In this document: one piece after another, positions 18,360-26,252 of the stretch
Position numbering within the stretch: the stretch's first letter is position 1
How the letters are laid out: every line of letters starts with the position of its first letter
Assembly (NCBI GenBank): GCA_963743285.1
Contig: CAVUPF010000002.1
Location: forward strand, 186,001-250,000
Direction: 5' to 3'
Length of the DNA: 64,000 nucleotides
Source of the DNA: CAVUPF01 sp963743285
GTDB lineage: Bacteria; Actinomycetota; Thermoleophilia; Solirubrobacterales; 70-9
The notes under the pieces: model-generated
Told to the model about the DNA's origin: nothing
The model's input: the letters and a program-made list of their open reading frames with translations, nothing else
Databases searched by the model: none
Translations under genes and position numbers: made by a program

Positions 18360-19403
18360 TTGGAGGATTCGCCAGCACTTCGGCCGCAGCGACGTCCGCG
18401 GCCGCCACGTCGCCCCGAACGCCAGCAGATCATGCTGCGGCGGGGGCTGGCGCTGGGCGCGGCACTGATCGTCGTAGTCTTGATCGTGCTCGGAGTAAAG
18501 GGATGCCTGGACGCGCAGGCGCGCAGCGAACTGAGCGACTACGCGCGTAACGTCACCCAGATCGTCGAAGAGACCCAGCAGACCAGCAAAGCCTTCTTCG
18601 GCAAGCTCGCCAACCCGGGAAGGCTCTCGGTAACCGAGTTCGTCGCCGAGGTCAACGCCGACCGCAGCGCGATGGACAACTACGTGACCCGGGTCAACAG
18701 CCTCAGCGCGCCCGGGGCGATGAGTCACGGGCAAAGCGCCCTCGAATTGGTCTACGAGCTGCGCGGCAGCGCGATGAACGAAATCGCCAACAAGATGAGC
18801 ACGGCCCTGGGTAACGTCGGCGCCACCAAGGCGACGGGCGCGATCGCCGGACAGATGCAGACGCTGCTGGCCAGTGACATCCTCTACGCGGCGGTGGCGG
18901 GGCCGGAGATCAACGGCGTGCTCAAAAGCAACGCGGTCGAAGGTGCCAACGTGCCGAAGAGCGTCTTCCTGCCGGAAGGGACGAAGTGGTTGGAAACGGC
19001 GGCGGTCAGCTCGGCGCTGGAAGGCGTCAGCGGCTCGACAACGTCAGCGGCGACTTCAGGCGTACACGGACTGGGGCTGACCGGCTCCAGCATCAACGGC
19101 ACCGAACTGACCGCCGGCACGACCACGACGGTCCCCAAGGGCGGCACCCCCGAAGTCGAAGCCCAGGTCCAAAACCAGGGCGAATCGACCGAGAACGGGA
19201 TCGTCGTCTCGGTCAAGGTCAACGGCGGGCACACGCTGCAGGGGGACATCAGCAGCATCGGGGTGGGCGAAACGCAGCCGGTGACGATCCCCCTGACCCC
19301 GGCGCCGAGGGGCCAGGTTACGCTCGAAGTCGAAGTCCGCCCGGTCCCCGGCGAGAAGGTCCTCACCAACAACAAAGCCAGCTACAGCGTCAACTTCGAA
19401 TAG
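18360..19403 (+). CDS. Exported CARDB-like protein of unknown function
   Basis: 347 residues from TTG with a GGAGAG ribosome site. A basic, proline-rich cytoplasmic tail (1-26) leads into one transmembrane helix (about 27-48). The extracellular part has a helical region (about 50-215) and a C-terminal beta domain (about 245-347) resembling CARDB adhesion modules (VPKGGTPEVEAQVQNQGES ... VTIPLTPAPRGQVTLEVEV ... NNKASYSV). Divergent from the wall-kinase operon and followed by pheA six bases later or so. Likely envelope protein; no enzymatic motif seen. Glu codons are 17 GAA to 8 GAG, the reverse of the next gene. Confidence 0.75.
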   Translation: MEDSPALRPQRRPRPPRRPERQQIMLRRGLALGAALIVVVLIVLGVKGCLDAQARSELSDYARNVTQIVEETQQTSKAFFGKLANPGRLSVTEFVAEVNADRSAMDNYVTRVNSLSAPGAMSHGQSALELVYELRGSAMNEIANKMSTALGNVGATKATGAIAGQMQTLLASDILYAAVAGPEINGVLKSNAVEGANVPKSVFLPEGTKWLETAAVSSALEGVSGSTTSAATSGVHGLGLTGSSINGTELTAGTTTTVPKGGTPEVEAQVQNQGESTENGIVVSVKVNGGHTLQGDISSIGVGETQPVTIPLTPAPRGQVTLEVEVRPVPGEKVLTNNKASYSVNFE

Positions 19404-19415
19404 GTCGAGGTGCCG

Positions 19416-20249
19416 ATGCGGATCGCCTACCTCGGGCCGGCCGGCACCTTCACCGAAGACGCCCTGCGCGAGGCGGCGCGAGGCGTCGAGTTCGAGGCGC
19501 TGCGCACCGCGACCATCCATGAGGCAATCCTCGCCGTGGAGCAGGGTGCGGCGGAGCGCGCGTTGGTGCCGTTCGAGAACTCGATCGAGGGCTCGGTGCG
19601 CAGCACCCTGGACACGCTCGCCTTCGAGGCGGCGGCGGTGACGATCGTCGGCGAGCACGACTTCGCGGTGCGTGCCCACCTGATCACCCGCCACCCGATC
19701 GAGCTGGGAGAGATCGAGGCGGTGCTCTCGCACCCCCAGCCACTCGCCCAGTGCGCCCGCTTCCTACGCGAGCAGCTCCCCGAGGTTGAACGGCGCAGCG
19801 TTAGCAGCACCGCGGCGGCGGTGCGCATGGTCGGCGAGTCTGACCGTCCCTGGGCGGCGATCGGGGCGCGCTCCGCGGCCGAGCTCTATGGCTGCGTGGT
19901 CCTGCGCGAAGGGATCGAGGACGAGGCGGACAACGTCACCCGTTTCGTCTGGATCGCGCCGCAAGGGGCCGACTCCGGCGCCGGCGGCGTCTGGAAGACC
20001 TCCCTCGTCTTCTCCGAGCTGGGCGAGGACCACCCCGGCGCTCTTGTCGAGGCCCTCCAGGAGTTCTCCAGCCGCGGCGTCAACCTGAGCCGGATCGAGT
20101 CTCGGCCGTTGCGACGTGGGCTGGGGCGCTACATGTTCTTCTGCGATCTGGAGGGCTCCATCAGCGACCCCGAGGTCGCCGCGGCGGTCGCGGCGCTCGG
20201 CAAAAAGGCGGAGTCCGTGCGCCTGCTGGGCTCCTACCCCGTCGCCTGA
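19416..20249 (+). CDS. pheA: Prephenate dehydratase
   Basis: 277 residues; converts prephenate to phenylpyruvate in phenylalanine synthesis. Catalytic domain 1-180 begins MRIAYLGPAGTFTEDAL and contains the NSIEGSV and DNVTRF motifs (Thr-Arg-Phe is catalytic). An ACT regulatory domain follows (about 195-275) with HPGALVEALQEFSSRGVNLSRIESRP, where ESRP is the phenylalanine-binding motif, so feedback inhibition is expected. ATG at 19416 has GAGG five bases upstream; GTG at 19410 is an alternative. Confidence 0.94.
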   Translation: MRIAYLGPAGTFTEDALREAARGVEFEALRTATIHEAILAVEQGAAERALVPFENSIEGSVRSTLDTLAFEAAAVTIVGEHDFAVRAHLITRHPIELGEIEAVLSHPQPLAQCARFLREQLPEVERRSVSSTAAAVRMVGESDRPWAAIGARSAAELYGCVVLREGIEDEADNVTRFVWIAPQGADSGAGGVWKTSLVFSELGEDHPGALVEALQEFSSRGVNLSRIESRPLRRGLGRYMFFCDLEGSISDPEVAAAVAALGKKAESVRLLGSYPVA

Positions 20250-20259
20250 GACGCAGACC

Positions 20260-20288
20260 GGGGTACTGGGGGCCAGTCCCCGTACAAT
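20260..20288 (+). promoter_or_regulatory. Hairpin followed by -10 element before the HNH gene
   Basis: An inverted repeat GGGGTACTGG / CCAGTCCCC (one base short on the right arm, loop of three G) occupies 20260-20281 and is followed at once by TACAAT (20283-20288), close to the TATAAT consensus. The ATG is 10 bases further on, so transcripts would start within a few bases of the start codon. The repeat covers the -35 region and could be an operator, or a terminator for pheA. Confidence 0.5.
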
Positions 20289-20298
20289 CCGCAGAACC

Positions 20299-20805
20299 AT
20301 GGCACGGGTCTTGGTCCTCAACGCGACCTATGAGCCGATCAACGTCTGCACGTTGCGGCGCGCCGCTGTGCTGCTGCTGAAGGAGAAAGCCGAGCTGCTG
20401 GAGCAGCGAGGGGGGGCGCTGCACTCCGAGCACATGACGATGGAGCGGCCCGATGTGATCCGCCTGATCAACTACGTGCGGATCCCGCGCGAGGCGCACC
20501 GGCGGAAAATTACCCGCCGGGCGGTGCTCGCTCGGGACGCCTGGACCTGCCAGTACTGCGGCGCGAAGAAGCCCGGGCTGACGGTCGACCACGTCATCCC
20601 CCGCAGCCGCGGCGGCAAATCCGTCTGGGAGAACATCGTCGCCGCCTGCGCGAGCTGCAACCGCCGCAAGGGCAACCGCCTCCCCCGCGAGATCCAGATG
20701 CACCCGCGCAGCAATCCCAGGGCGCCGGGCCCGACCGTCTTCATCCAGGTGGCGAGCCCGAGCATCCCGCCCGCCTGGGAGCAGTACCTGCTGGCGGCCG
20801 CATAG
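20299..20805 (+). CDS. HNH endonuclease family protein
   Basis: 168 residues. An N-terminal region (MARVLVLNATYEPINVC) typical of stand-alone bacterial HNH proteins is followed by the nuclease fold: CQYCG, VDHVIPRSRGG and ENIVAACASCNRRKGNRLP, with two CxxC zinc knuckles around the catalytic His. Such chromosomal single-copy HNH proteins are common near core genes in actinobacteria; the target is unknown. The ATG at 20299 appears leaderless, 10 bases from a TACAAT box. Longer reading from upstream would overlap pheA and lacks family support. Confidence 0.88.
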   Translation: MARVLVLNATYEPINVCTLRRAAVLLLKEKAELLEQRGGALHSEHMTMERPDVIRLINYVRIPREAHRRKITRRAVLARDAWTCQYCGAKKPGLTVDHVIPRSRGGKSVWENIVAACASCNRRKGNRLPREIQMHPRSNPRAPGPTVFIQVASPSIPPAWEQYLLAAA

Positions 20806-20858
20806 TCGGTACGTCGTTCTTCGCGGGGCGGCGCGGCTCGCCGCAGGCGAATCGAACC

Positions 20859-23342
20859 TCAGGCGTCTGCTCCAGACGCCTCCTGCTGGGGCTCGCTGTC
20901 TGACTCGACCACCAACGCCACCGCGCTGACCCGGTCGTCGTCCTTGATGTTCATCACCTTGACGCCCTGAGTCGCCCTGCCCATCTCGGAGATCCCGGCG
21001 GCCGAGGTCCGCTGGACCATTCCGTTCTGCGAGATGAAGAGCAGCTCCTGGTGCTCACGGACGATCAGCGCCCCGGCCAGCCCGCCTTTTCGCGCGGTCA
21101 GCTTCGCGGTCAGCACCCCTTTGGTCCCTCGCCCCTTGACCGGGTACTCGGCGACCGGGGTGCGCTTGCCGTAGCCGTTCTCGGTGACTACGAACAGTTC
21201 GGTGTCGTCGCGGGCTATGTCCATCGCCAGCACCCGGTTGCCCTTGCCGGAGACGTTCATCCCCTTGATCCCACTGGTGTCCCGCCCCATCGGCCGCACC
21301 AGCTCCTCGGAGAAGCGCGCCGCGTGCCCGGAGTGAGAGACCATGAGGATGTCATCCTCGCCCGAGGTCAGCCGCACCTGGACCAGCTCGTCGCCGTCGC
21401 GGACCTTGATCGCGATGATCCCGTCGGCGCGGATCGGTGTGTTGTAGGAGAGGAACTCGGTCTTCTTGATCTGCCCCTTGGCGGTTGCAAAGGCGAGGTA
21501 GCGATTCTCCTTGAAGTCCCGGGTCGGGATCACCGCCATCACCCTCTCCCTCTCCCGCAGCGGCAGCAAGTTGACCAGGGCGCTGCCTTTCGCGGTACGC
21601 GACCCCTCCGGCAGCTCGTAGACCTTGAGCCGGTAGACCTTGCCGCGGTTGGTGAAGAAGAGCAGGAAGTCGTGCGATGAGCAGATATGGAGGTGCTCGA
21701 TGTAGTCGTCCTCCTTGAGGTTCATCCCCATCACCCCGACCCCGCCGCGGTGCTGCTGGCGGTAAGTGGCGAGCGGCAGCCGCTTCACATAGCCCGAGGC
21801 GGTCAACGAGATCACCATCTGCTGGTCGGCGATCATGTCCTCGATCCCGACGTCGCCCTCGAAGTGGGCCAGCTCGGTGCGGCGCTCATCGCCGTAGGAC
21901 TCGACGATCTCGGCCAGCTCCTCCTTGACCAGGCCCATCACACGTGACTCGTCGCCGAGGATTGCCCGCAGCTCCCCGATCCGCTCGATCAGGTCCGCGT
22001 GCTCGGCCCGGACTTTGTCGGCCTCCAGGGCGGTGAGGCGCTGCAGGCGCATGTCGAGGATCGCCTGCGCCTGCTCGCGCGAGAGCTCGAACCTCTCGAT
22101 AAGTCCGTCGCGGGCGTCGTCGGGGTCGCTCGAGCCGCGGATCAGTTTGATCACCGCGTCGAGGTTGTCGAGTGCAACCAGCAGTCCCTCGAGGATGTGG
22201 GCCCGGGCCTCGGCGCGGCGCAGTTCGTACTGAGTCCGGCGGGTGACCACCTCGCGCTGGTGGTCGACGTAGTGGTGGATCAGCTCAAGCAGGCTCAGAG
22301 TGCGCGGCACCCCGTCAACCAGCGCCACCATGTTGGCGCCGAAGGTCGTCTGCATCGCCGTTTTCTTGTAGAGGTTGTTGAGAACGACCTTCGCCGGCGG
22401 GCCGCCGCGCTTGAGCTCGATCATCAGCCGTATCCCGGAGCCGTCCGACTCGTCACGCAGGTCGGAGATCCCCTCCAGTTTCTTATCGCGGACGAGGTCG
22501 GCAATCTTCGTCACCAGGCCGCCGTCGCCGAGCTTCTTCACCGTGAACGGGAGCTCGGTGACGATGATCGCCTCCTTGCCCCCCTTCAGCGGCTCGACGT
22601 GGGCGCGAGCCCGAACCCGGATGCTGCCGCGGCCCGAGGCGTAGGCGTCGCGGATACCCTCGCGACTCATAATCCCGCCGCCGGGGAAGTCCGGGCCCTT
22701 GATGTGCGTCATCAGCCCCTCGAGGTCGATCGCCGGGTCCTCGATGTAGGCGGCGGCGGCGGCACCAACCTCGCGCAGGTTGTGGGGCGGGATGTTGGTC
22801 GCCATCCCGACCGCGATCCCCGAGCTGCCGTTGACCAGCAGATTCGGGAAGCGGGCCGGGAGGACCAGCGGTTCCCGCTCCTTCTCGTCGTAGTTGGGGC
22901 CGAAGTCGACCGTATCGGCGTCGATGTCTCGCAGCAGCTCGGTCGCCATGCGGCCGAGGCGGGCCTCGGTGTAGCGCATCGCGGCGGCCGGGTCGTCGTC
23001 GATCGAGCCGAAGTTGCCCTGACCGTCGACCAACAGGTAGCGCAGCGAGAAGTTCTGCGCCATCCGCACCAGCGTGTCGTAGATGGCCGAGTCGCCGTGC
23101 GGGTGGTACTTGCCCATCACCTCACCGACGATGAAGGCGCACTTGCGGTACGGCCGGGTCGGCTGCAGGCCAACGTCGTGCATCGCGTACAGGACGCGGC
23201 GATGGACCGGCTTGAGCCCGTCACGCACGTCGGGCAGCGCCCGACCGACGATCACGCTCATCGCGTAATCGAGGTAGGACGAGCGCATCTCCTTCTCGAG
23301 CTCGCGCTCTTCGATCCGGCCGGTCAGGGCCTCAAGCGCCAT
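20859..23342 (-). CDS. gyrA: DNA gyrase subunit A
   Basis: 827 residues. The breakage-reunion domain contains the quinolone-binding segment HPHGDSAIYDT (Ser85, Asp89, the drug-sensitive residues) and the catalytic tyrosine Y124 in AMRYTEARLG. The C-terminal beta-pinwheel holds the GyrA box (QHRGGVG), which wraps DNA and makes this a gyrase rather than topoisomerase IV. Start ATG at 23342 has a GGAGAG site. Follows gyrB by 24 bases on the minus strand, the usual co-transcribed pair near the origin. Confidence 0.97.
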   Translation of the reverse strand: MALEALTGRIEERELEKEMRSSYLDYAMSVIVGRALPDVRDGLKPVHRRVLYAMHDVGLQPTRPYRKCAFIVGEVMGKYHPHGDSAIYDTLVRMAQNFSLRYLLVDGQGNFGSIDDDPAAAMRYTEARLGRMATELLRDIDADTVDFGPNYDEKEREPLVLPARFPNLLVNGSSGIAVGMATNIPPHNLREVGAAAAAYIEDPAIDLEGLMTHIKGPDFPGGGIMSREGIRDAYASGRGSIRVRARAHVEPLKGGKEAIIVTELPFTVKKLGDGGLVTKIADLVRDKKLEGISDLRDESDGSGIRLMIELKRGGPPAKVVLNNLYKKTAMQTTFGANMVALVDGVPRTLSLLELIHHYVDHQREVVTRRTQYELRRAEARAHILEGLLVALDNLDAVIKLIRGSSDPDDARDGLIERFELSREQAQAILDMRLQRLTALEADKVRAEHADLIERIGELRAILGDESRVMGLVKEELAEIVESYGDERRTELAHFEGDVGIEDMIADQQMVISLTASGYVKRLPLATYRQQHRGGVGVMGMNLKEDDYIEHLHICSSHDFLLFFTNRGKVYRLKVYELPEGSRTAKGSALVNLLPLRERERVMAVIPTRDFKENRYLAFATAKGQIKKTEFLSYNTPIRADGIIAIKVRDGDELVQVRLTSGEDDILMVSHSGHAARFSEELVRPMGRDTSGIKGMNVSGKGNRVLAMDIARDDTELFVVTENGYGKRTPVAEYPVKGRGTKGVLTAKLTARKGGLAGALIVREHQELLFISQNGMVQRTSAAGISEMGRATQGVKVMNIKDDDRVSAVALVVESDSEPQQEASGADA

Positions 23343-23366
23343 CAGTGACTCTCCGCTCTGCCCGGA

Positions 23367-25787
23367 TCAAACGTCAAGGAACCGGACCTCTTTGGCGTGG
23401 GCCTCGATGAAGTTGCGCCGCGGCTCGACCTGGTCGCCCATCAGCATCGAGAAGATCGTGTCGGCGGCGGTCGCGTCTTCGAGGGTGACTCGGGCCAGGG
23501 TGCGACTGGCGGGATCCATGGTCGTCTTGCGCAGCTGGTCGGGATTCATCTCACCGAGGCCCTTGAAGCGGTTCAGGCTGACGCCGTGGCGGGCGAGCTC
23601 GAGAACGGTGCCGCGCAGCGCAGCGAAGGACAGCGCGACATTGCGGCGCTCGCCGAGCGAGATCTCAAACGGCGGTCGCCCGACCTGCTTCAACAGCGCC
23701 TCGTGGACCTCGACGAACTTACGGTAGTCATAGTTCGAGAAAAGCTGGGCCGGCAGCCGGTGGGTGCGGGCGAGTCCGCTCTTGCGCTCGGTCGCCTTGA
23801 CCACCAGCATCTCCTCGCTGGAGGAGAGCACCTCGGTCTCGAGCGGGGCTCCTTCTGCCGCGGTGGCGCTGAGCAGCGGGGTGGCGGCGGCAATCGTCGC
23901 CGCCTGCTCGTCGAGCAGGTTCGACTCCTCGAGAAAGCGGACCGTGTCATGACCGTACTCCGCCTGCAGGGAGGAGCCCCAGCCCTCATACTCTTTCGAG
24001 CGACGCACGTAAGCCTGCCAGCGGCTCTGGGTCAGCTTCTTCACGTTCCCCGTGGCGTCGGTCAGCTCGAAGTCCTCGAGCTTGTCGCGCAGCAGCAGCT
24101 CCTCGAGTTCGGACTCTCGCTCCAGGTAGGTCTCCTGGTTGCCCTGCTTGACCCGGTAGAGGGGGGGTTTGGCGATGTAGACGTAGCCGGCGTCGATCAG
24201 CTCTGGCATCTGCCGATAGAGGAAGGTGAGGACGAGGGTGCGGATGTGGGCGCCGTCGACGTCGGCGTCGGTTGCCATCACGATCTTGTGGTAGCGGGCG
24301 TCCTCGATCTTGAACTCGTCGTGGACGCCGGTGCCGATCGCGGTAATCAGAGCTTGGATCTCGTTGTTGGCCAGGACCTTGTCGATGCGGCTCTTCTCGA
24401 CGTTGATGATCTTGCCGCGCAGCGGCAGCACCGCCTGGGTCGAGCGGTCACGCGCCTGCTTGGCGGAGCCGCCGGCGGAGTCGCCCTCGACCACGAAGAT
24501 CTCAGCCAGGCTCGGGTCCTTGACCGTGCAGTCGGCGAGCTTGCCCGGCAGGGTCGAGTTCTCCAGGGCCGACTTGCGGCGGGTCAGGTCGCGTGCCTTT
24601 CGCGCCGCGTCGCGCGCCCGCGAGGCGTCGATCGCCTTGCTGATGATCCGCCGGGCGTCACCGGGGTTCTCCTCGAAGAACTCGCCCAGCTTGCGGTTCA
24701 CCGTCTCCTCGACCAGGCCGCGGATCGGCGGGTTGCCCAGTTTGGTCTTCGTCTGGCCCTCGAACTGGGGGTCGTGCAGCTTCACCGAGATCACCGCGAT
24801 CAAACCCTCGCGAACGTCCTCGCCGGCCAGGTTGTCGTCTTTCTCTTTGAGCAGGCCTTTGCCCCGCGCGTAGGCGTTGAGAGTTCGGGTTAGCGCGGCG
24901 CGAAAGCCGGAGAGGTGGGTGCCGCCCTCATGGGTGTTGATGTTGTTGGCGAAGCTGAAGATCGACTCTTGGTAGGAGGTGTTCCACTGCATCGCCACCT
25001 CAACCTGCCCCACCTCCTCGGAGCCTTCGAAGAAGACCACCTTGCGGTGCAACTCGTCGCGGTTCTCGTTGAGGTGGCGGACGAAGTCCTCGATCCCGCC
25101 CTCATAGCGGAAGCTGACGCTGTTGGTCGCTCCCCGTTCGTCGATCAGCTCGATCTTCAGGCCACGGGTCAGGAAGGCAGTCTCACGCAGCCGCTCGGCC
25201 AGAGTCTGAAAGTCGAAATCGATCTCTTCGAAGACCTCCAGATCGGGGAGGAAGGTGATCTCGGTGCCATGCTCTTCTGTGGCTGGCCCTTTGCTCAGCT
25301 CCGTGAGTGGCTTGCCGCGCTCATAGTCCTGGGACCAGACGTGGCCGTCGCGGCTGATCTCCAGGTGGAGGCGCTCGGACAGCGCGTTGACGACCGAGAC
25401 GCCGACTCCGTGCAGGCCGCCCGAGACCTTGTACCCGCCGCCGTCTCCGAACTTGCCGCCGGCGTGTAAGACGGTCAGGACGACCTCGGCCGCGGGGCGC
25501 TGCTCTTTCTCCATCATCTCGACCGGGATGCCGCGGCCGTTGTCGAAGACCGTGCAGCTGTTGTCGGGGTGAAGGACGACGCGGACGCTGTCGCAGTACC
25601 CGGCGATCGCCTCGTCGACCGAATTGTCGACCACCTCATAGACGAGGTGGTGAAGGCCGCGCGGTCCGGTCGAGCCGATGTACATGCCAGGCCGCTTGCG
25701 AACCGCCTCCAAGCCCTCGAGGACGGTGATGTCCTTGGCGCCGTAGGAATCGGCCGATTCGCCGGCTTTGCTCGTCTTCTCAGGCAA
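23367..25787 (-). CDS. gyrB: DNA gyrase subunit B (long form)
   Basis: 806 residues. GHKL ATPase domain (VLEGLEAVRKRPGMYIGST, NSVDEAIAGY, NGRGIPV, GGLHGVGVSVVN), transducer, TOPRIM domain (EGDSAGGSAKQARDR, ATDADVDGAHIRTL) and C-terminal tail (RFKGLGEMNPDQL). About 160 extra residues lie between the TOPRIM core and the tail (roughly 555-715), as in Gram-negative GyrB; most actinobacterial GyrB are near 640-690 residues. TTG start with AGGG five bases upstream. The leader carries a strong hairpin (25814-25853). Confidence 0.97.
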   Translation of the reverse strand: MPEKTSKAGESADSYGAKDITVLEGLEAVRKRPGMYIGSTGPRGLHHLVYEVVDNSVDEAIAGYCDSVRVVLHPDNSCTVFDNGRGIPVEMMEKEQRPAAEVVLTVLHAGGKFGDGGGYKVSGGLHGVGVSVVNALSERLHLEISRDGHVWSQDYERGKPLTELSKGPATEEHGTEITFLPDLEVFEEIDFDFQTLAERLRETAFLTRGLKIELIDERGATNSVSFRYEGGIEDFVRHLNENRDELHRKVVFFEGSEEVGQVEVAMQWNTSYQESIFSFANNINTHEGGTHLSGFRAALTRTLNAYARGKGLLKEKDDNLAGEDVREGLIAVISVKLHDPQFEGQTKTKLGNPPIRGLVEETVNRKLGEFFEENPGDARRIISKAIDASRARDAARKARDLTRRKSALENSTLPGKLADCTVKDPSLAEIFVVEGDSAGGSAKQARDRSTQAVLPLRGKIINVEKSRIDKVLANNEIQALITAIGTGVHDEFKIEDARYHKIVMATDADVDGAHIRTLVLTFLYRQMPELIDAGYVYIAKPPLYRVKQGNQETYLERESELEELLLRDKLEDFELTDATGNVKKLTQSRWQAYVRRSKEYEGWGSSLQAEYGHDTVRFLEESNLLDEQAATIAAATPLLSATAAEGAPLETEVLSSSEEMLVVKATERKSGLARTHRLPAQLFSNYDYRKFVEVHEALLKQVGRPPFEISLGERRNVALSFAALRGTVLELARHGVSLNRFKGLGEMNPDQLRKTTMDPASRTLARVTLEDATAADTIFSMLMGDQVEPRRNFIEAHAKEVRFLDV

Positions 25788-25813
25788 TTAGTCCCTTCCA
25801 GTTCTCACAGAAA

Positions 25814-25853
25814 GCCCCGACTGCCTGGAGACCTGCTCCACACCGGTCGGGGC
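25814..25853 (-). promoter_or_regulatory. Two-tier hairpin in the gyrB leader
   Basis: An 8-bp outer stem GCCCCGAC / GTCGGGGC and a 5-bp inner stem TGGAG / CTCCA with a 5-base loop, separated by a small internal loop, lie 26-66 bases upstream of the gyrB TTG. On the gyrB strand it is followed by CTTTCTGTG, a weak T-tract. It could be a transcription attenuator, an mRNA control element, or a supercoiling-sensitive cruciform controlling gyrase expression. Structure is seen; function is inferred. Confidence 0.6.
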
Positions 25854-25946
25854 GCAAACACAAGTTGACATAAGGATACCAGTCCGGGACTTCGGAAAGC
25901 CGTAAACTCAATCATAAAGTCCCTGCAATTTGTGTACAAAGTGCGG
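25854..25946 (-). promoter_or_regulatory. AT-rich gyrB upstream region with DnaA-box-like site
   Basis: This stretch between DUF721 and the gyrB leader is clearly AT-richer than its surroundings and should hold the gyrB promoter. It contains a palindrome AGTCCGGGACT near 25885 and repeated AAGTCCC/GGGACTT motifs. TTGTACACA (minus strand, 25931-25939) matches the actinobacterial DnaA box TTGTCCACA at 8 of 9 positions. I could not fix a convincing -35/-10 pair. Confidence 0.35.
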
Positions 25947-26252
25947 CTAAAAGCGGGCGCTGTTAACGCGGAAGCGAAGGCAGCTCGGCGCCTGCTCGCC
26001 GAGCTGGGAGCGAAGCCGGCCGAGCAACTTCTCCTGCATTAGGTCCAGCTCCTGCGCCCAGACTGCGTCAACGCACTCGACCGTCAGCGTCCCCGCCCGC
26101 TCGGAGACCGGCTCCGCCCGGGCCGCAAGCTGGGCGCCAAGGGCGGCGCCCCAGGCCGCCTGGACCGCCGCCAGCCGCGTCTGCGGGGCGGCGCGCTCGC
26201 GGGCGGCGCGAATCGCGCTCGCGGCGGGACGGGGGGCGCGGCGGCGGCTCAT
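25947..26252 (-). CDS. DUF721/DciA-like protein
   Basis: 101 residues with the DUF721 core: WGAALGAQLAARAEPVSERAGTLTVECVDAVWAQELDLMQEKLL (the W-A-Q-E-L motif is characteristic). DUF721 proteins between recF and gyrB are universal in actinobacteria; in other bacteria the related DciA loads the replicative helicase. Start overlaps the recF stop by four bases (ATGA). Strong context support for a replication role. Confidence 0.9.
   Translation of the reverse strand: MSRRRAPRPAASAIRAARERAAPQTRLAAVQAAWGAALGAQLAARAEPVSERAGTLTVECVDAVWAQELDLMQEKLLGRLRSQLGEQAPSCLRFRVNSARF

Noticed and set aside
8501..19403. Lateral transfer as the cause of GAA-rich segments
   Set aside because: The switch occurs inside single conserved genes at the membrane boundary (PASTA kinase, PP2C, kinase), which transfer of whole genes would not give.
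21999..23348. 449-codon plus-strand frame opposite gyrA
   Set aside because: Antisense to conserved gyrA codons; composition is that of a GC-driven shadow.
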